Assembly (NCBI GenBank): GCA_027449725.1
Contig: DAIDLB010000025.1
Location: 1-22,894, forward strand
Direction: 5' to 3'
Source: Chlamydiota bacterium
GTDB lineage: Bacteria > Chlamydiota > Chlamydiia > Chlamydiales > SM23-39
DNA length: 22,894 bases
Shown one piece after another: positions 1 through 7,858 of this stretch (position 1 is the first letter of the stretch; the number at the start of each line of letters is the position of its first letter). Both the position numbers and the translations under genes were made by a program. The notes beneath the pieces are model-generated. The model did not search any database, was not told where the DNA came from, and saw only the letters and a program-made list of their open reading frames with translations.

Positions 1-553
1 AGCAAAAGAGGAAGGCGAGGAAGAACCAGAGAGAGGCAAACCATTCGAATATCTGGGACAAAGCGCCTAAGCCGAAGAAGGCCATGAGCAGCGCCGCCTC
101 GCCGGGTCTCCGAAAGAGGGGTCCGATGGAGCGCCTCCATCGGGAAGAAGAGGTCAAATAGGCGAAGAGTTCCTCATACTTCGGTTCGTCGAAGGCGGCT
201 CTTGCCGCGTGGGCGGCCTCGTGCGCCAGCACTTCATTCCGGTCGACCATCCAGGAAACCCAGCGGGAAGGGCGGATGCGGATCGTGTAAATCCGTTTTA
301 CATCGATCCAGGTCGCCGCCGCCTGCCAGGGGGTAAGGCCCTTGGAAGAATAAGCGGCCGCGCACCAGCGGGGGGAAAAATCGAATAAAGCTTTGAGCTG
401 CTCTGCCGGCCACTGCCAGTGCTGAACGGGCAAAGACTCTTTTTGGGCGTGGAAATTTTTTTTTGTTTCCACTACCCTCGAATAAAATGCCTCTTCAGAT
501 TCTTCCGGCCCGGGAATCAATCCCTCGGCATTCAAAGTGAGCAGTTCTTCCAT
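1..553 (-). CDS. Putative membrane-bound zinc metalloprotease, 5' part (3' end outside window)
   Basis: Reading the minus strand from ATG at 553 gives 184 uninterrupted codons that run off the left edge, so the C-terminus is missing. I do not recognise the family. Residues 111-115 read HEAAH, a gluzincin-type HExxH zinc motif, preceded by EVLA and followed by an acidic stretch (E123, E127, E128) that could supply a third ligand. The N-terminal 100 residues are soluble-looking and rich in Trp and Pro. From about residue 150 a hydrophobic region starts (ALLMAFFGLGAL, then WFASLWFFLAFLF), which looks like two closely spaced membrane segments or a hairpin. The gene is divergent from topA with about 108 nt between the two starts. 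The frame's codon bias matches its neighbour. Coding status is fairly certain; the protease role rests on the motif alone, and an inactive membrane protein carrying HExxH by chance is possible. Confidence 0.72.
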   Translation of the reverse strand, partial: MEELLTLNAEGLIPGPEESEEAFYSRVVETKKNFHAQKESLPVQHWQWPAEQLKALFDFSPRWCAAAYSSKGLTPWQAAATWIDVKRIYTIRIRPSRWVSWMVDRNEVLAHEAAHAARAAFDEPKYEELFAYLTSSSRWRRSIGPLFRRPGEAALLMAFFGLGALSQIFEWFASLWFFLAFLFC

Positions 554-567
554 TTTCACGAGAGACT

Positions 568-597
568 AATATAAGGAATCAATGCCCATCCCTACAA
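568..597 (-). promoter_or_regulatory. Candidate weak promoter for the HEAAH membrane protein
   Basis: On the minus strand, TTGTAG (592-597) and TATATT (568-573) are separated by 18 nt, about 15 nt ahead of the ATG at 553. The -10 box is good and the -35 box poor. No convincing promoter for topA was found in the same interval (554-661). This is a sequence match only. Confidence 0.3.
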
Positions 598-661
598 GGA
601 TTCTTGCGCATTTCAGGCCTCTTGCGCTACCATGTGTCGATTTTACTCCCGAAGGAACCCC

Positions 662-3220
662 ATGAGTAAAGCCCTCGTTATCGTCGAGTCTCCGGCAAAA
701 ATAAAGACTTTGCGAAAGATCTTAGGCCCAAACTACATTTTTGAATCGTCGATCGGACATATCCGAGACCTTCCGGAAAAGGAGTTCGGGATCGACGTCG
801 AGGACGATTTTGAGCCGAAGTACGCGACCCTGCCGGCGAAGAAGGATGTGATCAAGAAGCTGCAGGATGCGGCCAAGAAAGTCGATCTCGTCTACCTCTC
901 TTCCGACCCTGACCGCGAGGGGGAGGCGATTGCATGGCATATCGCAGCGATCCTCCCCAAAGGGACGAAATACAAGCGAACCGCCTTCCAGTCGATCACC
1001 AAAACCGCTGTGCAAGAGGCGCTGGACAACCCGCGCGATATCGACATGGACCTCGTCAACGCGCAGCAGGCGCGCAGGCTTCTCGATCGGATCGTCGGCT
1101 ATAAAATCTCTCCGATCCTGACGCGTAAGGTGCGGCGGGGCGGAGGCAAGGGTTCTTCCGCCGGGCGCGTCCAATCGGTTGCGCTCAAACTGGTCGTCGA
1201 CCGGGAAAAAGAAATCGATCGGTTCGTTCCTGTTGAATATTGGAATATCGAAACGCTTCTCTCCCCTTCCGATTCCGAAAGCTCCTTTTCCGCCTACGTC
1301 TATTCTGTCGACGGGCTGAAGGTTGAAAAAGAGAAGCCGGAGGACAAAGAGTGTTTCCTTATCTCCAATGAAGCGACGGCAAACCAGGTTGTCTCGCGCC
1401 TCAAAGAATCGAGCTACCGGATCAGCTCTGTCGAGCGGAAAGAAAAAAAGAGAAACCCGCCGCCGCCTTTCATCACGTCCACGCTCCAGCAAGAGGCGAG
1501 CCGCCACTATGGATTTGCCGTTTCGCGCACCATGAGCATCTCGCAGGAGCTCTACGAGGGGATCGACCTCGGCAATGAAGGCGCCGAGGGTCTCATCACT
1601 TACATGCGAACCGACTCGGTCAACATCGCGCCGGAGGCGATTGCCGCCGCCCGCAGCTACATTGGAAAAGAGTTCGGCCCCGATTATCTCCCTGCGCAGC
1701 CGCGCCTCTATTCCAGCAAAAAAAGCGCCCAGGAAGCGCACGAGGGGATTCGACCGACCAATCTCTCCCGGCCGCCGGAAAAAGTCAAAGCGTACTTGAC
1801 GATCGAGCAATTCAAACTCTACCAACTCATCTGGCGCCGCTTTATCGCCTCGCAAATGAACTCGGCGATCTATGATACGGTGACGGCGGACATCGACGCT
1901 TCGAAACAGATCGTCCTCCGAGCGACCGGCTCGACGATGAAATTTCCGGGCTACCTCGCGGCCTACATGGAGAAAAAGGACATCGGCGAAGAGGAAGAAA
2001 GCGTCAAAACGCTGCCGCCCCTGGAAGAGAAGATGGCATTGGCTCTCCTCGACCTCACCTCCACCCAATCGTTCACCAAGCCGCCGCCCCGCTTTACCGA
2101 AGCCTCGCTCGTCAAAGAGCTCGAACGGCTCGGCATCGGACGTCCGTCGACCTACGCTGCGATCATGAACAAGATCCAAAGCCGCGACTATACGACAAAA
2201 GAAAGCCAGGCGCTGAAGCCGACCGAGCTCGGCAAGATCATCTGCCAGATGCTGGAAGACAATTTTGCCCCCATCATGGATGTGACCTTTACGGCGCAGA
2301 TGGAAGACCAGCTCGAGCAGGTCGCAGAGCACAACAAAAACTGGAAAGAGATCCTCCGCGAATTCTGGACCAACTTCATCCCCCTTGTCGAAAAAGCTGC
2401 GAAAGACGCCGTCGTCCCCAAGATCACGACCGACCTCGACTGCCCCAAGTGCGGCCAAAAGCTCCAAAAGATCTGGGCGAAAAAAGGCTATTTCTATGGC
2501 TGCAGCACCTATCCGACCTGCGATTACACGGCTCCGATCGAGGCGATGGAGTTTAAAATCGAAGACTACGATCCCAACTTCAATTGGGACCAGCCGTGTC
2601 CGACCTGCGGCTCGCGCATGGTGCTCCGCCACGGCCGCTTCGGCCCCTTCCTCGGGTGCACCCGCTATCCCGAATGCAATGGGATCGTCAACGTGCCAAA
2701 AAAAGGAGAGCAGTCTTACCAACCGGAGGACATGCCGAATTGCCCCGCCATCGGATGCGACGGACGGATCAAAGCGCGCAAATCCCGCTTTGGAAAGACC
2801 TTTTTTTCCTGCTCCAACTATCCCGATTGCGACGTCATCGGCAACGCCCTCGAAGATCTTCCGGCCAAGTACCCGCATCACGAAAAGACGCCCTACGTGA
2901 AAAAGAGCCGTTTCAAAAAGAAAGGCGCCGCTGCCGCAGAAAAATCCAAAAAAGCGCCGGCCAAAAAGAAGGCCAAAAAAAGTTCCCAGCCCGCTCTGAA
3001 GTTATCGGCCGAGTTGGAAGCCATCGTCGGCGAAGCCTCGTTATCCCGTCCTGAAGTCATTAAAAAAGTGTGGGAATACATCAAGTCCCACGATCTTCAA
3101 GATCCGAAAAATAAAAGGCTCATCCAGCCGGACGAAAAGCTCGCGAAGGTATTCGGCGGCAAAAAAGCGGTCGACATGATGAAGCTTTCGGGCATCCTGA
3201 ATAAACACCTGAAGTCTTGA
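662..3220 (+). CDS. topA: DNA topoisomerase I with C-terminal SWIB domain
   Basis: Type IA topoisomerase that relaxes negatively supercoiled DNA through a transient 5'-phosphotyrosine link. The 852-residue protein starts MSKALVIVESPAKIKT. The Toprim acidic residues are E9 and the DPDRE set at D82, D84 and E86. The active-site tyrosine is Y314 in LITYMRTDSV. Three four-cysteine zinc ribbons begin at about residues 594, 646 and 694. A lysine/alanine-rich linker (about 741-775) leads to a SWIB domain at about 781-852. This TopA-SWIB fusion is characteristic of Chlamydiae. The start at 662 is preferred over an in-frame ATG at 632 because GAAGGA (651-656) lies 5 nt ahead of it and the protein then begins exactly at the conserved N-terminus. 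It is the only clear housekeeping gene on this side of the window and has high G+C. Linking SWIB to chromatin remodelling in this phylum is known from family studies, not shown here. Confidence 0.98.
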   Translation: MSKALVIVESPAKIKTLRKILGPNYIFESSIGHIRDLPEKEFGIDVEDDFEPKYATLPAKKDVIKKLQDAAKKVDLVYLSSDPDREGEAIAWHIAAILPKGTKYKRTAFQSITKTAVQEALDNPRDIDMDLVNAQQARRLLDRIVGYKISPILTRKVRRGGGKGSSAGRVQSVALKLVVDREKEIDRFVPVEYWNIETLLSPSDSESSFSAYVYSVDGLKVEKEKPEDKECFLISNEATANQVVSRLKESSYRISSVERKEKKRNPPPPFITSTLQQEASRHYGFAVSRTMSISQELYEGIDLGNEGAEGLITYMRTDSVNIAPEAIAAARSYIGKEFGPDYLPAQPRLYSSKKSAQEAHEGIRPTNLSRPPEKVKAYLTIEQFKLYQLIWRRFIASQMNSAIYDTVTADIDASKQIVLRATGSTMKFPGYLAAYMEKKDIGEEEESVKTLPPLEEKMALALLDLTSTQSFTKPPPRFTEASLVKELERLGIGRPSTYAAIMNKIQSRDYTTKESQALKPTELGKIICQMLEDNFAPIMDVTFTAQMEDQLEQVAEHNKNWKEILREFWTNFIPLVEKAAKDAVVPKITTDLDCPKCGQKLQKIWAKKGYFYGCSTYPTCDYTAPIEAMEFKIEDYDPNFNWDQPCPTCGSRMVLRHGRFGPFLGCTRYPECNGIVNVPKKGEQSYQPEDMPNCPAIGCDGRIKARKSRFGKTFFSCSNYPDCDVIGNALEDLPAKYPHHEKTPYVKKSRFKKKGAAAAEKSKKAPAKKKAKKSSQPALKLSAELEAIVGEASLSRPEVIKKVWEYIKSHDLQDPKNKRLIQPDEKLAKVFGGKKAVDMMKLSGILNKHLKS

Positions 3221-3245
3221 CAACATCTAAACACCTCCTTATACA
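3217..3245 (+). promoter_or_regulatory. Sigma70-like promoter for the alpha/beta hydrolase
   Basis: TTGACA (3217-3222, a perfect -35 box overlapping the topA stop codon) is followed after exactly 17 nt by TATACA (3240-3245). Transcription would start near 3252, leaving a leader of about 26 nt before the ATG at 3278. This is the best promoter match I found in the window. It is a sequence match only. Confidence 0.6.
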
Positions 3246-3274
3246 TTTCAAAAAAATGTTTATCATGGAGGTGT
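3231..3274 (+). promoter_or_regulatory. Inverted repeat spanning promoter -10 and ribosome binding site
   Basis: ACACCTCC (3231-3238) and GGAGGTGT (3267-3274) are perfect 8-nt inverted arms. Inside them ACATTT (3243-3248) and AAATGT (3254-3259) pair around a 5-nt loop. The right outer arm contains the Shine-Dalgarno GGAGG (3267-3271), 6 nt ahead of ATG 3278. In a transcript reading through from topA, the CCTCC arm could mask the ribosome binding site. In DNA the same arms flank the -10 box and could be a repressor operator. Which of these applies, if either, cannot be decided from sequence. Confidence 0.5.
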
Positions 3275-3277
3275 CTG

Positions 3278-4144
3278 ATGATGTCATTCCTGTTTCCCCT
3301 AATCGCGGCGCAGCTTGTCCTTTGGTCGGACAGGGCTGATTTTTGGAATCCGGATGTGCTCGGCATGGCTACGGAAGAGTGCGATGCTTCGGGACAAATC
3401 GACGACATGGTGATGTTCCAGGAATTCACGGACAAACGGGTCTTGATGCTGGTCCACGGCTTCAATACGACCGCTGACTCTGCCCTGTCAAACTACAAGC
3501 TGATCGAAGGGAACTTCTCCATGCTGAAAGACGAGACAGGAAACGAACTTTACGACGTCGTGATCGGATACCTATGGCCCGGGAACGACCACGGAGGGGA
3601 ATACTACCAGGCGAAAAAGCACGCGGAAAAAGCGGCCAAGCGAATGACTGATACCGTGCAAAAATTAGCTTCCTGTGCATCGAGCGTCGACCTCTTTGCG
3701 CACAGCATGGGAAACCGCCTCATGCTCGAAGCGCTAAAACCTCTGCCTGCCAACCCCTCCAAAAAGCCGATCCAAAACTTCTATTCGCTTGCCCCTGCCG
3801 TCGATAACGAATCCCTCGAAAAGGGGGAGGAGTACTACCCCTCGACAAAGCAGTGCGAGCATATCTTCGTCTTCCACTCCGAGCGGGACGACGTGCTGAA
3901 ATACCTCTACCTTTCTTCTGAGCTGGACCGGGCGCTGGGGTACAAAGGGGAGGAGCACTCCAAATATGTGCCGATGAATGTCCAGTTCATCGATTGCACA
4001 CCCTTTGTCGGCGGCCACTCCGAGTATTTCCATACGGAGCCGCTCTATCAATTCATCCTCAACCAGCAAGAGATGAAGATCGACCCGCCCGAATCGGCGA
4101 TGCACCTGAAGCTTTTGGAAAACGGCCTTGCGGAGAAGATCTGA
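3278..4144 (+). CDS. Alpha/beta hydrolase, DUF900-like
   Basis: 288-residue serine hydrolase of unknown substrate. The strand-turn motif LMLVHGFN has its His-Gly at 60-61 (oxyanion region). The nucleophile elbow is AHSMGN with S143. Candidate acid residues are D204/D205 in HSERDDV, and the candidate catalytic histidine is H247 in GGHSEYF, so a full Ser-Asp-His triad is plausible. The elbow has Ala where the GxSxG pattern has its first Gly, which is common in DUF900-type proteins. The first 15 residues (MMSFLFPLIAAQLVL) are hydrophobic and could be a short signal peptide or anchor. A strong Shine-Dalgarno GGAGG precedes the start; ATG at 3281 is an alternative. The gene has its own promoter-like sequence, and a hairpin follows its stop. 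Function in this organism is unknown; esterase or lipase-like activity is the general expectation. Confidence 0.88.
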   Translation: MMSFLFPLIAAQLVLWSDRADFWNPDVLGMATEECDASGQIDDMVMFQEFTDKRVLMLVHGFNTTADSALSNYKLIEGNFSMLKDETGNELYDVVIGYLWPGNDHGGEYYQAKKHAEKAAKRMTDTVQKLASCASSVDLFAHSMGNRLMLEALKPLPANPSKKPIQNFYSLAPAVDNESLEKGEEYYPSTKQCEHIFVFHSERDDVLKYLYLSSELDRALGYKGEEHSKYVPMNVQFIDCTPFVGGHSEYFHTEPLYQFILNQQEMKIDPPESAMHLKLLENGLAEKI

Positions 4145-4156
4145 AAAACCTCTTAA

Positions 4157-4189
4157 AAGCTGCCCTAAAATTCCATTTTAGGGCAGCTT
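4157..4189. terminator. Perfect 14-bp hairpin between hydrolase and Wzy-like gene
   Basis: AAGCTGCCCTAAAA (4157-4170) and its exact complement (4176-4189) flank a 5-nt loop TTCCA. The hairpin lies 12 nt after the hydrolase stop and ends 7 nt before the next ATG. On the plus strand no T-run follows the stem. On the minus strand the stem is followed by a T-rich stretch (TTAAGAGGTTTTT). It is probably a transcription terminator or processing site, but it could also affect translation of the downstream gene. Confidence 0.6.
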
Positions 4190-4196
4190 GGAACGC

Positions 4197-5450
4197 ATGC
4201 TATTTCACCTTCGGCAAACACGCGTCAATCTCTTCGACTCCAAGTTCAACGTTTTCCTTCTCGTTCTTTTCCTACTCGTATTTCCCAAGGGAGGCATAAA
4301 GATAGCAGGCATACCCCTAACTTGGGGCTATCTTCTCCTTGCAGTGTATTCTCTTGCGGCAATTCTGAAAGGACCGATTCGCGTCAGCCGCGAGAGGCTC
4401 ATGGCCTATCTGTGTATTTTTCCCTTCCAAATCCTTTGCGCTTTGACGATGTTTCTAAATGGAACCGCCGACCTTGGCTCAGCCATCTCGTTTTGGGTTA
4501 ATTTCCTCTTTCTCCCCTTTGCATTCTATGTCCTATTTTCAAGAGACATCGATACCTTCGACACTCCCTATTTTTTTAACATGTTCAAAAACGGCGTTTT
4601 TTTCATCGCCGCTTACGGAATTTTTCTATTCATCGTAAAACAATTGACAGGCAGGTTCATTGAAATCCCGCTTCTAACAACAAATCTGGGAGATTTAGGA
4701 GAACTCGAAAATAAACACATCAACCGCGGAGTAGTTTTTAAGCTGATCTCCACCTACAACAATGGAAATATCTTTGGCGTCTGCCTGCTGATCCTTCTGC
4801 CGCTTTACTGCTTTCTTGAAAAGAGCCGCTTTCGGAGCGCCATCGTCAAACTTTCTCTCATCTTAACTTTTTCCCGCACAGTCTGGTTCGGCCTGATTTT
4901 CCATGAACTGTGCTATCCCTTCCTCACTACACAAAATATCTCCAAAACCTTCTTCGCAATGATCTACAGGCTGCTTGCAATTGCAATCTCCTTGATCGCA
5001 CTGCTCTCTTATTATGGATTTGCATTCCGATTCCTGATTTCCTCCGACTTGGGCGGCCGCCGAGAGACACTGTCTCTACTCAGCGAACTCAATCTTTTTG
5101 GAACAGATCCTTTTGGAAGCATTTCCGAAATCGTCTATGCGGGAGTAGCCCTGTCTTTTGGATGGGCGGCTCTTCCATTCTATCTCTTCGCTGTTTCCGG
5201 CCCACTTTTTTATCAGATCCTCTCAAAGCGATTAAGCATCCCTCATCGGTGCATCGCTCTAGGTCTGTCGAATTATCTCTTCATTTCTTGTTCCGATGGA
5301 GCTCTCCTACTGATTCCCACTTTGGCATTTTATTGGTTCTTTCTCTCTCTTCTGCACAGAAAGGACCTCTACTTTTGCCACGAGATCAAAGGCAGTTCCA
5401 GAGGAAGAACCAAAGCCGGATTGGAAGGGCGGGCTCGTGCCGTGAATTGA
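4197..5450 (+). CDS. O-antigen polymerase/ligase-like (Wzy family) membrane protein
   Basis: 417-residue, very hydrophobic protein with roughly ten predicted membrane segments (for example 18-30, 44-57, 70-88, 98-114, 133-148, 193-206, 256-273, 312-334 and 366-385). Residues 185-192 (STYNNGNI) and the segment LTFSRTVWFG (224-233) resemble conserved loops of Wzy/WaaL-type polymerases and ligases, and a longer polar loop lies at about 280-312. Such proteins join lipid-linked oligosaccharides in the inner membrane. Start 4197 has only a weak GGA ahead of it; an upstream in-frame TTG (4188) falls inside the preceding hairpin and is unlikely. From about residue 391 the protein reads antisense to glgP and turns into a basic Gly/Arg tail (residues 399-417). 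This suggests the natural C-terminus was lost or extended. Assignment to the superfamily is likely; polymerase versus ligase is not resolved. Confidence 0.8.
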   Translation: MLFHLRQTRVNLFDSKFNVFLLVLFLLVFPKGGIKIAGIPLTWGYLLLAVYSLAAILKGPIRVSRERLMAYLCIFPFQILCALTMFLNGTADLGSAISFWVNFLFLPFAFYVLFSRDIDTFDTPYFFNMFKNGVFFIAAYGIFLFIVKQLTGRFIEIPLLTTNLGDLGELENKHINRGVVFKLISTYNNGNIFGVCLLILLPLYCFLEKSRFRSAIVKLSLILTFSRTVWFGLIFHELCYPFLTTQNISKTFFAMIYRLLAIAISLIALLSYYGFAFRFLISSDLGGRRETLSLLSELNLFGTDPFGSISEIVYAGVALSFGWAALPFYLFAVSGPLFYQILSKRLSIPHRCIALGLSNYLFISCSDGALLLIPTLAFYWFFLSLLHRKDLYFCHEIKGSSRGRTKAGLEGRARAVN

Positions 5451-7858
5451 TCGGCTGGATGATCGCTTGGCACAGAGACCGAGTAGCGGTTTTCCCCAAC
5501 TTTTTGCATGGCATGTTTTAATTGAGGAGAAGAAAAAAGCTCGATCGCGATCTCATCCGGATGCAAGCCTCCAAAATCGACATTGATCTCAAAAAGGTGT
5601 TCCTTTGCATCCGTTTGCACCCTCTGTTCCAGGAATCGGAAGTGCGGCCACCGCTTCTGCATCGAAGCCATCCACTCAGCCAATTGTTTTGCATTGGCTC
5701 CTTTATTGGCAGCGCGTTCCTGATAGCGCTTTGCGCCGGGCAGATAAAAGCGCTCGGTGTATTCCCTCACTGTCCGGTTGGCTGAATATTGAGGGGTGAG
5801 CCGCGCCATGCTCTCACGGATGCGGGCGATCCAGGCGACAGGGATGCCCTTTTCGTTCCGCTTATAGAACCCCGGAATGACTTCATTTTCGAGAAGATCA
5901 TAAAGCTGATTTGCTTCCTCCGCATCCCATGCGGGATCGTTGCCCCGGTCTTTGCCGTCTCCGAGGGCCCATCCCACCTCCGGACAATAGGCCTCCGCCC
6001 ACCACCCATCAAGCTCGGAGAGATTCAGCCCGCCATTGGCCAGCACTTTCATGCCGCTCGTCCCGCACGCTTCCCAGGGACGCCTCGGCGTATTGATCCA
6101 GACGTCAACGCCGCCGACCAGGTTTGCTGCGACGAACATGTCGTAATCGGTTAAAAAAACGACATGGGACCGCACTTCGGGCTGCTGGATAAACCGCACC
6201 CATTCCTGAATCATCGCCTGTCCCGGCCTGTCTGCCGGATGGGCTTTTCCTGCGATCAACAGCTGCACGGGCCTCTCCGGATTCGTAAGGATGCGAATCA
6301 GCCTGGCCGGATTGTGAAGAAGCATGTTCGCCCGCTTGTATGTCGCAAACCGCCTGGAAAACCCGAGCGTCAGCGCATCGAGATTGAACATTTTATCAGC
6401 CATCGCCGCTTCTTCTGGAGAAAGTCCTCTCGACTTCCAAATCCGCCGGATGCGCTCTCTGCCGTAGGAGATCATGCTTTTTCTTGCGTTGTTCCTCATC
6501 TCCCAAAGACGCTCATCCGAAACGCGTTTCAACTCTTGTTCAAGATGTTCCGTTGTCCCAAGCCACCTTTCCTTGCCGCAGTGCTCGGACCACAACTCGT
6601 CTGCTGCCGGAGAATCCCAGCTGGGCACATGGACTCCATTGGTCACCGCATCGATCGGAATTTCTTCCTGAGGCCAACGGGGAAAAACGCTCTCAAAAAT
6701 CCGCTGGCTGACCGTTCCATGAAGCTTGCTGACGCCATTAACGGCAGCGCAGGAGCGAAGGGCAAGATAGGCCATGTTGAACGGTTCCCCGCCATTCCAG
6801 GGATCGGACCTGCCCAAAGAAAGCAAATCCTGCACCGAGATCTTCAATTCCTCTTCTGCATATTTGGTGAGATAGCGCCGGATCAGCTCCTCGGGAAAGC
6901 GGTCGAATCCGGCAGGGACGGCCGTGTGCGTCGTAAAGAGATTGCCCGCCCGCGTTGCAGCTAAAGCGGCATCAAAAGAAGTTCCCATCCGGGCCATAAA
7001 CGATTTGGCGCGCTCCAAGACGGCAAACGCGGCATGCCCCTCATTCAAATGGCAGATCTCGGGATCAATCCCAAGGGCATTCAAAAGCCTCCAGCCGCCG
7101 ATGCCGAGAACCAACTCCTGCTGCAGGCGCATCTCGGGCCCGCCGCCATACAGTTCGCTTGTAATCGCTCTGTGCGGCGGATAGTTGACGAGATCGTTGC
7201 TATCGAGAAGATAAAGCGTAGCGCGCCCCACCTTCACTTCCCAGGCGCGGACCCACACGCTCCAACCGGGAAAGTCGAGCTCAAAGCGAAGCCATTCCCC
7301 ATTTGCATTCCGGAGCGGTTGAATCGGCAAGTCTTCCGGACTGTTGTAAGGGTAAAAGGCGAGCTGCATCCCATCTTTGTCAATGACCTGGCGGAAATAC
7401 CCCTGCTGATAGAGCAACCCGATGGCGATCACAGGAACGCCGAGATCGCTGGCTGATTTAAGCTGGTCGCCGGCGACATTCCCCAAACCGCCCGAGTAGA
7501 TCGGCAGCGCTTCGCTCAGCATATATTCCATGCTGAAATAGGCAACGGTGGAGAGAGCCGAATTCGGGTATGTCTTTTCAAACCACGATGTTCGGCTCTC
7601 GTCAGCCCTTTGATGTTCCAATAAATCGTTGACCTGTTTGCAAAAGGCTGGATCGACAAACGCCCTTTTGATGCTCTCTTTTGAAATCGCCTGCAAAAGG
7701 GCCCAGGGATTATGGGTCCGGTCCCAAAGGTCGATGTCGAGCTGCCTCCAAATCTGGTCGCACTTATGGTTCCAACACCAGATCAGGTTCATGGCCAGCT
7801 CTTTTAGAAGCCCGTACTCTTCCAGTTTTTCGCTCGGCCGCGCATCTTTGTGATTCAT
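5369..7858 (-). CDS. glgP: Alpha-glucan (glycogen) phosphorylase, DUF3417-containing type
   Basis: Cytoplasmic phosphorylase releasing glucose-1-phosphate from glycogen or maltodextrin. At 829 residues it matches the shorter bacterial alpha-glucan phosphorylase type that carries an N-terminal DUF3417 region (about 10-115, NLIWCWNHKCDQIW). The body includes YFSMEYMLSEALPIYSGGLG and GHAAFAVLERA. The PLP-binding lysine is K604 in GTSGMKVLANGG. A C-terminal beta region (about 755-829) completes the protein. The start ATG overlaps the pgm stop in an ATGA, with AGGGA about 5 nt upstream, so the two genes are translationally coupled. The 3' end overlaps the convergent Wzy-like gene by 82 nt. Chlamydiaceae are known to make and degrade glycogen, so the role fits. 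To my knowledge their GlgP is the classical type without DUF3417, which would make this a different form. Confidence 0.95.
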   Translation of the reverse strand: MNHKDARPSEKLEEYGLLKELAMNLIWCWNHKCDQIWRQLDIDLWDRTHNPWALLQAISKESIKRAFVDPAFCKQVNDLLEHQRADESRTSWFEKTYPNSALSTVAYFSMEYMLSEALPIYSGGLGNVAGDQLKSASDLGVPVIAIGLLYQQGYFRQVIDKDGMQLAFYPYNSPEDLPIQPLRNANGEWLRFELDFPGWSVWVRAWEVKVGRATLYLLDSNDLVNYPPHRAITSELYGGGPEMRLQQELVLGIGGWRLLNALGIDPEICHLNEGHAAFAVLERAKSFMARMGTSFDAALAATRAGNLFTTHTAVPAGFDRFPEELIRRYLTKYAEEELKISVQDLLSLGRSDPWNGGEPFNMAYLALRSCAAVNGVSKLHGTVSQRIFESVFPRWPQEEIPIDAVTNGVHVPSWDSPAADELWSEHCGKERWLGTTEHLEQELKRVSDERLWEMRNNARKSMISYGRERIRRIWKSRGLSPEEAAMADKMFNLDALTLGFSRRFATYKRANMLLHNPARLIRILTNPERPVQLLIAGKAHPADRPGQAMIQEWVRFIQQPEVRSHVVFLTDYDMFVAANLVGGVDVWINTPRRPWEACGTSGMKVLANGGLNLSELDGWWAEAYCPEVGWALGDGKDRGNDPAWDAEEANQLYDLLENEVIPGFYKRNEKGIPVAWIARIRESMARLTPQYSANRTVREYTERFYLPGAKRYQERAANKGANAKQLAEWMASMQKRWPHFRFLEQRVQTDAKEHLFEINVDFGGLHPDEIAIELFSSPQLKHAMQKVGENRYSVSVPSDHPADQFTARARPSNPALVLPLELPLISWQK

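Noticed and set aside
722..2881. 719-codon open frame antisense to topA
   Set aside because: It mirrors topA codon bias in high-G+C DNA, has no recognisable domain and is Arg/Asp/Phe-rich low-complexity. topA has all its catalytic motifs.
2385..2900. Other plus-strand open frames of 70-170 codons inside topA
   Set aside because: Out-of-frame readings of topA with Ser/Arg/Pro-rich composition; topA's zinc ribbons are in the main frame.
6164..6964. 266-codon plus-strand open frame opposite glgP
   Set aside because: Antisense shadow of a fully conserved enzyme, with no ribosome binding site or domain.
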